Of a stretch of 64,000 nucleotides of DNA, positions 35,133 through 44,084 are shown piece after piece. This DNA comes from Bacteroidota bacterium (lineage in GTDB: Bacteria > Bacteroidota > Bacteroidia > B-17B0 > Aurantibacillaceae), in assembly GCA_016711805.1 (NCBI GenBank), contig JADJSH010000005.1:207665-271664 (forward strand), in the 5' to 3' direction. A model generated the notes under the pieces. The model had not been told where the DNA came from. It searched no databases and saw only the letters and a list, made by a program, of their open reading frames with translations. How positions within the stretch are numbered: the first letter of the stretch is position 1; the number at the start of each line of letters is the position of its first letter. The translations under genes and the position numbers were made by a program.

Positions 35133-37835
35133 ATGAAAAAACTACTACTACTTTTTTGCTGTTTTGCAGCATTTGCAGCTAAATCCCAAAATGGATTTAC
35201 AACGTTTACTACTAATCTTACTCTTTCAGGTTCTTTAAAGCAGCAAACTGCTTTCACAGTTGATAATGCTGGAAATAAATGGTTTGGATACCGAATTTTG
35301 CCATCTACATCGTCAGCTTTAATTAAGTTTGATAATTCAATTTGGACTGTTTATACAAATACAACAACTCCTTCTTTTCCTATATGTAATGTTACAGCTA
35401 TAGTTAGCGATAATACTGGAAATATTTGGATAGGAACAAACATTGGATTGATAAAGTTTGATGGCAGTTCTTTTTCTACCCTTACTACTATTAATGGATT
35501 GCCAAATAATATGATAACTAGTTTGGAGTATATAAATAATCAACTATATATTGGTACTACTTCTGGATTATCGCGTTATGATGGAATTTCATTTACAAAT
35601 TATAATGTATTAGCTGGAACTTTACCTTCAGATGTTATATATTCCATTAAAGCAGAAAGCCAAAATATAATTTGGTTAGGTGGATTAGATAGGCTAGTTC
35701 AATTTAACATCAATAATTCATTTTCTATAACATCATACCAGAATAATGCTTTAACTGCGGGTACTGGAACGGTTCATTGTATTCAATTTGATAGTCAAAA
35801 TAATAAATGGATAGGAACAACTAACCAAGGAGTAATAAGATATAATGGAAGTGTTTTTGAAAATGCGACCTCTCTTTATGAAACTTATGGAACGATTATA
35901 CCTACTAAAGTTTTAAGTATAGCGCAAGGTATTAATGGAGGAGTTGTATTTAAAATGCAAGCTACAACTGGTTTTAAAGGTTTAATCGAATTGGCGCCAA
36001 ATAACCAAGTGTTTCAATATTTCAATAATATTGCTATGATAAATCCTTCTGGAGATATGCTATTAAAATCTGGAACAGATATTTTATTGCCATTTGCAAC
36101 GCTCAATTCATCAATTGCTAAAATGTATTTTAAATTTAATTCGTTAAATTATACAATGCCTTTGGGTAGTATAAACATTAATAATTTTAAAACCTTAGAT
36201 GTCAATAATGTGAAGGCAGGGATTGCTAATCGTGGAGATATGCATTGGGATTTAGGTGGAACCTCAAATGCGTTTTATGAAGTGCCAAAGGGTAGTGGTA
36301 AAAACGCTAATTTCGCATCTGCTTTATGGATTGGTGGTTTGGATAATGGGGGACAATTGCATGGCGCCGCTCAAACATATCGTCAGGCAGGTTCTGGAGG
36401 AGATCAATTTTGGCCTGGACCTTTAGATACCATTAATGCAACTATTGATACGGCAACTGCTTTGAATTATGATAAAATATGGAAAGTTAGCTATACAGAC
36501 ATTAATAATTTTATCACCGCATTTAATTCAGGAAGCTTAGTTGCTACTCCAGATATGTTAACATGGCCAGCTCATGGTACAGGAAATAATTCCAGAAATT
36601 TGGCGCCATTTGTAGATTATAATCATGATGGTTTATATAATCCAAATGATGGTGATTATCCTAAAATTAAAGGCGATCAAACCTTATATTTTATTTTTAA
36701 TGATAAATTGGCAGCTCATACTAATACATTTACGTCTATGGGCGTTGAAGTACAAGGCATGGCTTATGCTTATGGTTGCCCAACTGTAATTAGTGGAAAA
36801 CCTGAATTAAGCTACACCACATTTTATGATTATAAAATAATCAACCGCTCTTCTACTAATTATCACGATGTATTTGTAAGTATGTTTAGCGATGTAGATG
36901 TAGGCTATTATGGAGATGATTATATTGGTAGTGACGTGGCAGATAATTATGGCTACGCTTATAATGCAGATGCTAATGATGAAACTATCTCTGGAATTAA
37001 TGGTTATGGAAGTTATATTCCAGCTCAAGGCTTTAATATTATAAAAGGTCCATTAGCAAATACAAATGATGGAATAGACAATAATAATAACGGTGCGATT
37101 GATGAGATAGGAGAAGATTGTAAAATGAATAAGTTGACTTACTATAATAATAATTTTGCGGGAACACCTCTACAAACGACAGATCCCGCAAATGGACAAG
37201 AATATTATAATTACATGACTGGATTTTGGAAAGATGGGTCTCCGTTTACTTGCGGAGGAAATGCCTATGGAGGTACTACGCCAACTAGTTGGGTATATAC
37301 AGCAGATACTTATACGAATGGCGTTTGTGGCTCAACTCCATGGACTGAGGTGAGTGCGCCAGGAGATAGAAGATTAATTTTAAGCGCAGGACCATTTACT
37401 TTAAATGCAGGCCAAATGCAGGAAGTAGAATATGCTTTTGTAACTTCTTTTGATAGTTCCGCAGCGCCTGGAGGCTCCATGTCGTTAGGAAAATTAAAAA
37501 CGGATATTCAAAAAATTAATACATTTTATAATCAAATTAATAAGCCAAATTGTTTGCAGTCAATTACCGTTGGATTAACAGAAATCGCTAAACAAAATGA
37601 TTTTGCTTTGTTTCCAAATCCTGCTAAATCAATCATTACTATTTCATCAACTATTATTGGTTCTGTAAAAGTAAATTATGAAATTGTGGATGTACTAGGA
37701 AAAGTAGTGATGCAAAATGAGAATACTGGTTCTGATAAATTTTCTATCAATATCAACGATCTAAATTCAGGTATTTATTTTTTACGACTCCAAGTTAATA
37801 ATAGCGTAGTGGTTAAGAAATTTGTGAAGGAATAA
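35133..37835 (+). CDS. Secreted two-component-regulator-type propeller protein with T9SS sorting tail
   Basis: 900 residues from the ATG at 35133, where a signal peptide begins (MKKLLLLFCCFAAFAAKSQ); the 15 codons upstream are unlikely to be translated. Residues about 30-320 contain seven-bladed Reg_prop-type repeats (GNIWIGTNIGLIKFDGSSF, NNQLYIGTTSGLSRYDG, NNKWIGTTNQGVIRYNG). The middle is an uncharacterised beta-rich region with several acidic, Ca-binding-like loops such as DYNHDGLYNPNDGDYP and DGIDNNNNGAIDEIG. The last 80 residues form a type A sorting module (FALFPNPAKSIIT ... GIYFLRLQVNNSVVVKKFV). It is an exported surface or extracellular protein; ligand unknown. Confidence 0.88.
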   Translation: MKKLLLLFCCFAAFAAKSQNGFTTFTTNLTLSGSLKQQTAFTVDNAGNKWFGYRILPSTSSALIKFDNSIWTVYTNTTTPSFPICNVTAIVSDNTGNIWIGTNIGLIKFDGSSFSTLTTINGLPNNMITSLEYINNQLYIGTTSGLSRYDGISFTNYNVLAGTLPSDVIYSIKAESQNIIWLGGLDRLVQFNINNSFSITSYQNNALTAGTGTVHCIQFDSQNNKWIGTTNQGVIRYNGSVFENATSLYETYGTIIPTKVLSIAQGINGGVVFKMQATTGFKGLIELAPNNQVFQYFNNIAMINPSGDMLLKSGTDILLPFATLNSSIAKMYFKFNSLNYTMPLGSININNFKTLDVNNVKAGIANRGDMHWDLGGTSNAFYEVPKGSGKNANFASALWIGGLDNGGQLHGAAQTYRQAGSGGDQFWPGPLDTINATIDTATALNYDKIWKVSYTDINNFITAFNSGSLVATPDMLTWPAHGTGNNSRNLAPFVDYNHDGLYNPNDGDYPKIKGDQTLYFIFNDKLAAHTNTFTSMGVEVQGMAYAYGCPTVISGKPELSYTTFYDYKIINRSSTNYHDVFVSMFSDVDVGYYGDDYIGSDVADNYGYAYNADANDETISGINGYGSYIPAQGFNIIKGPLANTNDGIDNNNNGAIDEIGEDCKMNKLTYYNNNFAGTPLQTTDPANGQEYYNYMTGFWKDGSPFTCGGNAYGGTTPTSWVYTADTYTNGVCGSTPWTEVSAPGDRRLILSAGPFTLNAGQMQEVEYAFVTSFDSSAAPGGSMSLGKLKTDIQKINTFYNQINKPNCLQSITVGLTEIAKQNDFALFPNPAKSIITISSTIIGSVKVNYEIVDVLGKVVMQNENTGSDKFSININDLNSGIYFLRLQVNNSVVVKKFVKE

Positions 37836-37850
37836 TTTTTTTAACATTTA

Positions 37851-37887
37851 AAAAGCCTTGATAATTCTATTTATCAAGGCTTTTTTG
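37851..37887 (+). terminator. Intrinsic terminator after the propeller-protein gene
   Basis: AAAAGCCTTGATAA (37851-37864) and TTATCAAGGCTTTT (37871-37884) form a perfect 14-base stem with a 6-base loop and a T tract. Confidence 0.9.
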
Positions 37888-37918
37888 TTTTCTATTAGGC
37901 AGTTTAAGGCCCTTTTCT

Positions 37919-37926
37919 TATCTTTA
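37919..37926 (+). promoter_or_regulatory. Possible -7 element for rocD
   Basis: TATCTTTA, one base off TAnnTTTG, 20 bases before the ATG; no -33 match. Confidence 0.3.
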
Positions 37927-37946
37927 CAAGATATAAATTTTACATC

Positions 37947-39182
37947 ATGATTGCAGAAATGAACTTATCAGCCAAAGCCCAACAATTAATAGATTTAGAA
38001 GATAAACACGGAGCGCACAATTATCATCCGTTGCCCGTTGTTTTAGAAAGAGGACTTGGTGTTCATGTTTGGGACGTGGATGGAAAACAATATTATGATT
38101 TCTTATCAGCCTATAGCGCGGTGAATCAAGGGCATTGCCACCCAAAAATCACTCAAACATTAATTGATCAATCACAAAAATTAGCATTAACATCTCGTGC
38201 GTTTCATAATAATGTTTTAGGAGAATATGAAAAATTTGTAACTGGTATTTTTGGTTTTGATAAAGTGTTGCCAATGAATACTGGCGCCGAAGGCGTTGAA
38301 ACGGCTTTAAAATTAGCTCGCAAATGGGGTTATGAGAAAAAAGGTGTAGCTGAAAACTCTGCTAAAATTATCGTGTGCGAAGGCAATTTTCACGGTAGAA
38401 CCATCTCAATTGTTTCTGCAAGTACAGATCCTGATGCTCGTCAAAATTTCGGACCTTTTACTCCAGGTTATGTTACTATTCCTTATAATAATGTGTCTGC
38501 TTTGGCCGAAGCATTGAAAGATAATACAGTTGTTGGTTTTTTAGTAGAACCAATTCAAGGTGAAGCTGGCGTATATGTGCCTAACGACGGTTACTTAAAA
38601 ACGTGTTCAGAAATGTGTAAAGCAGCAAATGTGTTATTTATTGCTGATGAAGTTCAAACAGGTATTGCACGTACCGGCAAAATGTTAGCTTGCGATCATG
38701 AAGGCGTGAAACCAGATATGTTGATTTTAGGAAAAGCCTTATCTGGTGGTATGTATCCTGTTTCTGCTGTGTTTGCAAATAACGATATTATGATGTGCAT
38801 TAAACCTGGTCAGCATGGGTCAACATATGGCGGAAATCCACTAGGTTGCAAAATTGCGATGACAGCTATGCAAGTGGTGTTAGATGAAAAATTAGCAGAA
38901 AATGCTGAAACATTAGGAGAGGTTTTAAGAACTGAATTAAGAGCTATTAAATCTGATAGAATTACAACGGTTCGTGGAAAAGGATTGTTGAATGCCATTA
39001 TCATTAAAGAAAAAGATGGTATTTCTGCATGGGATGTGTGTTTGAAATTAGCAGAAAATGGATTATTAGCTAAACCAACTCATGGTGATATCATTCGTTT
39101 TGCACCACCTTTAGTGATTACTAAAGAACAAATTTTAGATTGCGCAGCGATTATCAAAAAAACAATTGAATCATATAACTAA
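37947..39182 (+). CDS. rocD: Ornithine--oxo-acid aminotransferase
   Basis: 411 residues of the class III PLP aminotransferases, close to the family length. EDKHGAHNYHPLPVVLERG at about 17-35 is specific to ornithine aminotransferase; NTGAEGVETALKLARKWGY, NFHGRTISIVSAS, EPIQGEAGVYVP, ADEVQTGIARTG and LGKALSGGMYPVSAV (catalytic Lys in GKAL) follow in order. It converts ornithine and 2-oxoglutarate to glutamate semialdehyde and glutamate, linking arginine and proline metabolism. Monocistronic, between a terminator and a convergent gene four bases away. Confidence 0.95.
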   Translation: MIAEMNLSAKAQQLIDLEDKHGAHNYHPLPVVLERGLGVHVWDVDGKQYYDFLSAYSAVNQGHCHPKITQTLIDQSQKLALTSRAFHNNVLGEYEKFVTGIFGFDKVLPMNTGAEGVETALKLARKWGYEKKGVAENSAKIIVCEGNFHGRTISIVSASTDPDARQNFGPFTPGYVTIPYNNVSALAEALKDNTVVGFLVEPIQGEAGVYVPNDGYLKTCSEMCKAANVLFIADEVQTGIARTGKMLACDHEGVKPDMLILGKALSGGMYPVSAVFANNDIMMCIKPGQHGSTYGGNPLGCKIAMTAMQVVLDEKLAENAETLGEVLRTELRAIKSDRITTVRGKGLLNAIIIKEKDGISAWDVCLKLAENGLLAKPTHGDIIRFAPPLVITKEQILDCAAIIKKTIESYN

Positions 39183-39185
39183 TTG

Positions 39186-40199
39186 TTATTTCTTTTTGAT
39201 GAGCGTTTTTGGATAATGTAATTCAGGAATTTTGTTTTCAAAAATATCTGCATAAAATTGTTTCAAATAGGGTTTTTGAATTAATACTGTTTGCATTAAA
39301 AAATAATTGTGTTCAATACCTAGTACTTCTGAAAAATCAACATAGGTTACATTTTTACAAAATTCTGGTTGCGGACTTTCCCCTAATTGTCGAGCTTTAA
39401 AAAGAATTCGGGCGCCCCTTAAGTTTCTATCTTTATCATTAATTGTTAAGTAAATATTATTTGAAAAAGATAATTTATCTAACCATATTTTATGATTTTT
39501 TTGATTCACGCAAGCAGCATTTACAATAACATTATTGAATAGATTTGAATGAATGTTTTTTAAATAATCATTTTGTAAATCATACATTAGTAATAAATTT
39601 CCCATGCTATGATTCAGTAGAGTTGTTGTTTTAAATTTTTCGGAGTGTTCTGCTTTATAATTTTGAAAATCTTCTATAAATGCAGCAAATGGTTTGGCAA
39701 TTTCAGGAGCTTCAATGCAAGTTATTTTTATGTTTTTACCAGGTTTCAAATATGGCTTTTCCGTTGGCCAATCAAAAAAGATTTCATCTACGCTGTAAAG
39801 TCTCATTAACTGAGTCGCCCTGTCGACGCCAGATGTAAATGTTTTACCTAGACCTTCAGTAAAGACAACTAAATTCTTAAATTCTTTTTTAGTGCTTAAT
39901 AATTCTGTTAATGAATTATATGGAACAACTATCCATTGATTATGATTAAAATACACGGCAAAGTATTTTAACGTGCCAGTGCTATCGTAATCATAATCTA
40001 CAAATTCTTTGAGGGTATCATTATAATTTCGTGTTGAAACTACAAATAAACAGGTGTCGTTTTCTGTTGGAACATAGCCTTTGTTTAAGCTTGTATTTGT
40101 CCAATTGCAATAAGAGTAGGGGACACCAAATTTGCTATCTTTTTGCGACAAGATTGTAATTTGGACGAATAGTAATAGTGCTAAAAGCCTTAGATGCAT
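39186..40199 (-). CDS. Secreted alpha/beta-hydrolase-like protein of unknown function
   Basis: 337 residues. Signal peptide at 1-19 (ending ITILSQ). TTLLNHSMGNLLLMYDLQND contains a nucleophile elbow with Ser in NHSMGN, and LVVFTEGLG earlier reads like a typical strand plus oxyanion loop; NVTYVDFSEVLGIEHNYFL may carry the triad His. This is the DUF900-like/alpha-beta hydrolase arrangement, but overall similarity is too low to name a family. Presumed periplasmic. It has no close neighbours in the same direction. Confidence 0.65.
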   Translation of the reverse strand: MHLRLLALLLFVQITILSQKDSKFGVPYSYCNWTNTSLNKGYVPTENDTCLFVVSTRNYNDTLKEFVDYDYDSTGTLKYFAVYFNHNQWIVVPYNSLTELLSTKKEFKNLVVFTEGLGKTFTSGVDRATQLMRLYSVDEIFFDWPTEKPYLKPGKNIKITCIEAPEIAKPFAAFIEDFQNYKAEHSEKFKTTTLLNHSMGNLLLMYDLQNDYLKNIHSNLFNNVIVNAACVNQKNHKIWLDKLSFSNNIYLTINDKDRNLRGARILFKARQLGESPQPEFCKNVTYVDFSEVLGIEHNYFLMQTVLIQKPYLKQFYADIFENKIPELHYPKTLIKKK

Positions 40200-40285
40200 A
40201 TTTAATTAACAATCTATTATTTTTTTTGTTTAGATAAAGGTAATTAAGAAAATTATATTAATTTAGTTAAATAAACTAGATAAAT

Positions 40286-41401
40286 ATGGCAAACGATTTT
40301 AGTGAAAAAACTGCAGATACAGGTAATACCATTAAGTGTAAGGATTGCGGTGGAAATTTGAAATACTTACCAGGTACTCCTTTTTTGAATTGTGAATATT
40401 GCGGCGCTAAGAATGATATTGCGTCTGAAAAAACGGCTGAAGTTGTAGAACATGATTTTGAAAGTTTTTTAAATGAGAAAGCACATTTAGAAGACAAACA
40501 AGAAATTAGTACCGTAAAATGCACTAACTGTGCGGCCTCTACTACATTGAAGCCTAACGTGACATCGTCTAACTGTCCGTATTGCGATACGCCTTTAGTG
40601 GTGCAAAATGCATCAACGTCTTCTATTATTAAACCATCACATTTGTTGCCATTTAAAATTGATAGGAAGAAATCAACAGAGTTGTTTATTAATTGGGCGG
40701 GTGGATTATGGTTTGCTCCTAGTAAAATCAAAGACTATGCGCAACATTCTGCGGAAAAGTTAAATGGTATTTATATGCCATATTGGACTTATGATACAAA
40801 TACAGTTTCTAGCTACACAGGTATGCGTGGAACTTATTATTATGTAACAGAAACATACACAGATAGTCAAGGAAAATCTCAAACACGTCAGGTGCGAAAA
40901 ACGAGTTGGTTTCCTGCAAGCGGAACAGTGTATAATGATTTTGATGATGTATTAGTGGTTTCTTCTAAATCTTTACCAGAAAAATTAGCAAATGAATTAG
41001 AGCCTTGGGATTTACATGAGTTAACAGCCTATAATGATAACTACTTGAGTGGATTTGTTACCGAAAGCTATCAGGTGAATTTGAAAGAAGGTTTCGAAAA
41101 AGCGAAAGATAGAATGCAGGATAAAATATACTCCACTGTAAGAGCAGATATTGGAGGAGATGAACAGCAAGTAACTTCAGTAAATTCTATTTATAACGAT
41201 ATTACCTTTAAGCATATTTTATTACCGGTTTGGTTGAGTTCTTATAAGTATAAAGATAAAGTATATCGTTTTTTGGTTAATGCACGAACTGGCGAAGTAC
41301 AAGGTGAACGTCCTTATTCAGCAATTAAAATTGCTTTATTAGTAATTAGTATTGTAGCTGTTGTAGGTGTAATTATATACTTTGCAAGTCAAAAACAATA
41401 G
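40286..41401 (+). CDS. Zinc-ribbon protein with single C-terminal membrane anchor
   Basis: 371 residues. Two zinc ribbons near the N-terminus: CKDCGGNL with NCEYCGAKN (about 18-43) and CTNCAAST with NCPYCDTPL (about 78-105), each with two CxxC pairs. A beta-rich middle (YMPYWTYDTNTVSSYTG, Tyr-rich) follows, and one membrane helix at about 346-366, leaving almost all of the chain cytosolic. No signal peptide. The family is common in bacteria, often labelled by its similarity to primosomal helicase zinc ribbons, but its function is unknown. Confidence 0.8.
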   Translation: MANDFSEKTADTGNTIKCKDCGGNLKYLPGTPFLNCEYCGAKNDIASEKTAEVVEHDFESFLNEKAHLEDKQEISTVKCTNCAASTTLKPNVTSSNCPYCDTPLVVQNASTSSIIKPSHLLPFKIDRKKSTELFINWAGGLWFAPSKIKDYAQHSAEKLNGIYMPYWTYDTNTVSSYTGMRGTYYYVTETYTDSQGKSQTRQVRKTSWFPASGTVYNDFDDVLVVSSKSLPEKLANELEPWDLHELTAYNDNYLSGFVTESYQVNLKEGFEKAKDRMQDKIYSTVRADIGGDEQQVTSVNSIYNDITFKHILLPVWLSSYKYKDKVYRFLVNARTGEVQGERPYSAIKIALLVISIVAVVGVIIYFASQKQ

Positions 41402-41427
41402 CCGATAGTATTAAAATATTGAAAATA

Positions 41428-41457
41428 AAAAAAGGCTTAAGAAATTAAGCCTTTTTT
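41428..41457. terminator. Bidirectional terminator overlapping a stop codon
   Basis: AAAAAAGGCTTAA (41428-41440), GAAA loop, TTAAGCCTTTTTT (41445-41457). A perfect 13-base stem with A and T tracts on both sides serves both the zinc-ribbon gene and the convergent gene, whose last two codons and stop form the right arm. Confidence 0.85.
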
Positions 41458-41741
41458 ACCTTAACTGGCTTGATGCCAAGTTTTTTCATGTTGCGTTTAT
41501 TTTGTCTTTTATAATCACGCTTCATTTTTTTTGCCCCCCTTTTTTCTTCTCGAGCCGCTATTGAACTTGGCTTATCTTTTTTCTTTTTATCTAAGTAAGG
41601 ATTATATGCTTCTCTGGCTTTATGTCTTTTGGCGGATTTTCTCCACATCTTTTTACGCTCTTTACTTTCTGTAAATTGCGCTTTTATGGGTAATTGACCC
41701 ATAAAAAACAGAAATAATGCTATCGAAATGAGGTTCTTCAC
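41445..41741 (-). CDS. Small secreted, strongly basic protein
   Basis: 98 residues. Signal peptide at 1-22 (MKNLISIALFLFFMGQLPIKAQ); the rest is Lys/Arg-rich (about half of residues basic) without Cys or recognisable domain, for example KKMWRKSAKRHKAREAYNPY and EEKRGAKKMKRDYKRQ. The composition suggests binding to nucleic acid, LPS or peptidoglycan at the surface, which is speculation. The last codons lie within the shared terminator hairpin. Supported as real by its signal peptide and the terminator. Confidence 0.7.
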   Translation of the reverse strand: MKNLISIALFLFFMGQLPIKAQFTESKERKKMWRKSAKRHKAREAYNPYLDKKKKDKPSSIAAREEKRGAKKMKRDYKRQNKRNMKKLGIKPVKVKKA

Positions 41742-41819
41742 TTTACAAATAACGGCTTTATCTTAAAAAGATACTGAACAAATGAGATAATTTACTAACA
41801 GTTTTTTCAATAATAAGTT

Positions 41820-41850
41820 TTTGTGGTTTGTGGCTTTTAGCTTAAATTTG
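41820..41850 (+). promoter_or_regulatory. Consensus promoter for bioB
   Basis: TTTG (41820-41823), exactly 19 bases, TAAATTTG (41843-41850): a full match to the Bacteroidota consensus. The ATG is 20 bases downstream. Confidence 0.8.
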
Positions 41851-41870
41851 TTAGAATTAGAAAAGATACC

Positions 41871-42851
41871 ATGGCTATTAAAGATTGGACAAAAGAAGAA
41901 ATTTTAGAGGTGTATAATACACCCTTAATGGAATTAATATATAAAGCAGCGGAAGTTCATAAGCAACATCATACCGTTGGTGAGGTACAAGTAAGTTCTT
42001 TACTTTCTATTAAAACTGGTGGATGTCCTGAAGATTGCTCGTATTGCCCTCAAGCAGCTCGTTATCATACAGAAGTAAAGGTTCATAAATTAATGAGCGT
42101 TCCTGAAGTTGATGAAGCAGCTAATAATGCAAAAGCAGGTGGTGCAAGCCGTATGTGTTTAGGGGCAGCTTGGCGAGAAGTGCGTGATAACAAAGATTTT
42201 GATACTGTGTTGGATATGGTTAAAACCATTAACAGCAAAGGCTTAGAAGTTTGTGCGACTTTAGGCATGGTAACCGAAGATCAAGCAAAACGTTTAGCAG
42301 AAGCTGGACTGTACGCATACAATCATAATATTGATACGAGTGAAGAGAACTATGAAAATATTATTTCTACTCGTAAATTTGATGATCGTTTAAATACAAT
42401 TAATAATGTTCGTAAGGCAGGCTTAACGGTTTGTTCAGGTGGAATTATTGGTATGGGCGAAAAAATAGAAGATAGAGTAGGGATGTTATATACTTTAAGT
42501 TTGCTACGTCCTCAACCAGAATCTGTTCCCATTAATGCCTTAGTGGCTGTAGAAGGAACTCCAATGGAAGATCAACCGCCTGTGCCAATTTGGGATATGG
42601 TTCGTATGATTGCAACTGCCCGTATTGTGTTACCAAGAACAGCAGTACGTTTATCAGCAGGCCGTTTAAGTATGAGTATGGAAGGACAAGCTTTATGTTT
42701 TATGGCTGGAGCAAATTCAATTTTTGCAGGCGAAAAACTATTAACCACTCCAAATCCATTATATAATCAGGATATGGAAATGTTCAAGATTTTAGGTTTA
42801 AACACAAAGAAAGCATTTGTTGACAAATTGAAAAAAGAGGAATTAGTTTAA
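41871..42851 (+). CDS. bioB: Biotin synthase
   Basis: 326 residues, the usual length. The radical SAM CxxxCxxC is in TGGCPEDCSYCPQAARYHT at about 50-68; conserved features follow in order: AKAGGASRMCLGAAWR, LGMVTEDQAKRLAEAGLYAY, YNHNIDTSEENYENI, GGIIGMGEKIEDRV and VRLSAGRLSMSMEGQALCF. It inserts sulfur into dethiobiotin using a [4Fe-4S] and a [2Fe-2S] cluster. It has its own consensus promoter and a terminator before bioF. Confidence 0.96.
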   Translation: MAIKDWTKEEILEVYNTPLMELIYKAAEVHKQHHTVGEVQVSSLLSIKTGGCPEDCSYCPQAARYHTEVKVHKLMSVPEVDEAANNAKAGGASRMCLGAAWREVRDNKDFDTVLDMVKTINSKGLEVCATLGMVTEDQAKRLAEAGLYAYNHNIDTSEENYENIISTRKFDDRLNTINNVRKAGLTVCSGGIIGMGEKIEDRVGMLYTLSLLRPQPESVPINALVAVEGTPMEDQPPVPIWDMVRMIATARIVLPRTAVRLSAGRLSMSMEGQALCFMAGANSIFAGEKLLTTPNPLYNQDMEMFKILGLNTKKAFVDKLKKEELV

Positions 42852-42870
42852 TTATACATCTTTAAATTTT

Positions 42871-42913
42871 GCCCTAAATGAAAATATATAAAATATTCAT
42901 TTAGGGCTTTTTT
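42871..42913 (+). terminator. Intrinsic terminator between bioB and bioF
   Basis: GCCCTAAATGA (42871-42881) pairs with TCATTTAGGGC (42897-42907), extended by one A-T, and is followed by six Ts. It ends just before the bioF start. Confidence 0.85.
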
Positions 42914-42923
42914 ATAAAAACAC

Positions 42924-44042
42924 ATGGCTTCTTTTCCTCATAAATTATCTCATAAATTAATTCAGGCAAAAGAAAAGTTTCTCTTTCGTTCACTTAAAAC
43001 CAACTATGCTAGTGTTGATTTTTCGAGTAACGATTATTTGGGTTTCTCTACCCAAGGATATTTACATCAAGAAATTCCATCACTCGAGCCATCAATAAAA
43101 ATGGGGTCTACAGGCTCTCGTTTAATTAGTGGTAACTCGGTTTTATTTAATGAAATAGAAAAAGATATTGCAAACTTTCATGAAGCAGAAACGGCTTTGA
43201 TTTTCAATTCGGGTTATGATGCTAATTTAGGATTGCTTTCAAGTGTTCCTCAAAAAGGAGATTTGATTTTGAGTGACGAATTGATACATGCTTCCTTAAT
43301 TGATGGTATTCGATTAAGCCACGCCACTCATTATAAATTTTCGCATAATGATATTGCTTCTTTATTGGATTTAGTAAAGCGACATAAAGAAACTTTTCAA
43401 GAAATTTATGTGGTTGTGGAAAGTGTGTATTCTATGGACGGCGATTGTGCGCCATTAATTGAATTAGTTAATATCTGCAAACAATATAATTTGCATTTAA
43501 TAGTTGACGAAGCACATGGCATTGGTGTGTTTGGGCCGCAAGGAAAAGGATTGTGTCAGGAATTAAACATACATAATGATTGTTTTGCAAGAATTTACAC
43601 ATACGGAAAATCCATGGGTTGTCATGGAGCCGCTGTTTTAGGAAGTGAAGAGTTAAAGCAGTATTTAATTAATTTTTCTCGTTCCTTTATTTATACTACG
43701 GCGATGCCTGAACATAGTCTATTAGCTATTAAAGCCGCATATCATTTATTAGCAAAGACAAATGAAATTGAAAAGTTGAGAAATAATATTCACTATTTTA
43801 ATAGTAAAACAAATTCTGACAATTCATTTATAAAAAGTACTAGTTCATTGCATTGCAAAGTGATTGCAGGAAATAAGCAAGTTCAAGATTTAGAAGAGCG
43901 ATTGTCTCAATCAAACCTTTTTGTAAAATCCATCAAAAGCCCTACGGTTAAAGAAGGACAGGAACGTATCCGTATTTGTTTACATTCTTTTAATACTTAT
44001 GAAGAGATTGATTTGTTGGTTAGTTTGTTGTCAGATAATTAG
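42924..44042 (+). CDS. bioF: 8-amino-7-oxononanoate synthase (PLP)
   Basis: 372 residues of the alpha-oxoamine synthase family. SSNDYLGFS (about 33-41), MGSTGSRLISGN, NSGYDANLGLLSS, ESVYSMDGDCAPL, LIVDEAHGIGVFG and TYGKSMGCHGAAV (catalytic Lys) appear in the expected order. It condenses pimeloyl-CoA (or ACP) with alanine. The MASFPHKLSHKLIQAKE start fits the family length. It follows bioB but after a strong terminator, so expression relies on readthrough or an unseen promoter. No bioA or bioD gene is in the window. Confidence 0.9.
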   Translation: MASFPHKLSHKLIQAKEKFLFRSLKTNYASVDFSSNDYLGFSTQGYLHQEIPSLEPSIKMGSTGSRLISGNSVLFNEIEKDIANFHEAETALIFNSGYDANLGLLSSVPQKGDLILSDELIHASLIDGIRLSHATHYKFSHNDIASLLDLVKRHKETFQEIYVVVESVYSMDGDCAPLIELVNICKQYNLHLIVDEAHGIGVFGPQGKGLCQELNIHNDCFARIYTYGKSMGCHGAAVLGSEELKQYLINFSRSFIYTTAMPEHSLLAIKAAYHLLAKTNEIEKLRNNIHYFNSKTNSDNSFIKSTSSLHCKVIAGNKQVQDLEERLSQSNLFVKSIKSPTVKEGQERIRICLHSFNTYEEIDLLVSLLSDN

Positions 44043-44062
44043 AGATAATATCGAAGTTTGTC

Positions 44063-44084
44063 AGGCTGAGCGGAGTCGAAGCCT
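44063..44084. repeat. Short palindromic repeat with GAGCGGAGTCGA core, copy 1
   Basis: AGGCT-GAGCGGAGTCGA-AGCCT: a 5-base stem around a 12-base core. It overlaps the stop codon of the SUMF1-like gene. The same core with a different but self-complementary stem is at 61506-61527. Confidence 0.65.

Noticed and set aside
41860..42851. Riboswitch or BirA operator before bioB
   Set aside because: The short 20-base leader leaves no room for a riboswitch, and no BirA-type inverted repeat is seen at the promoter.
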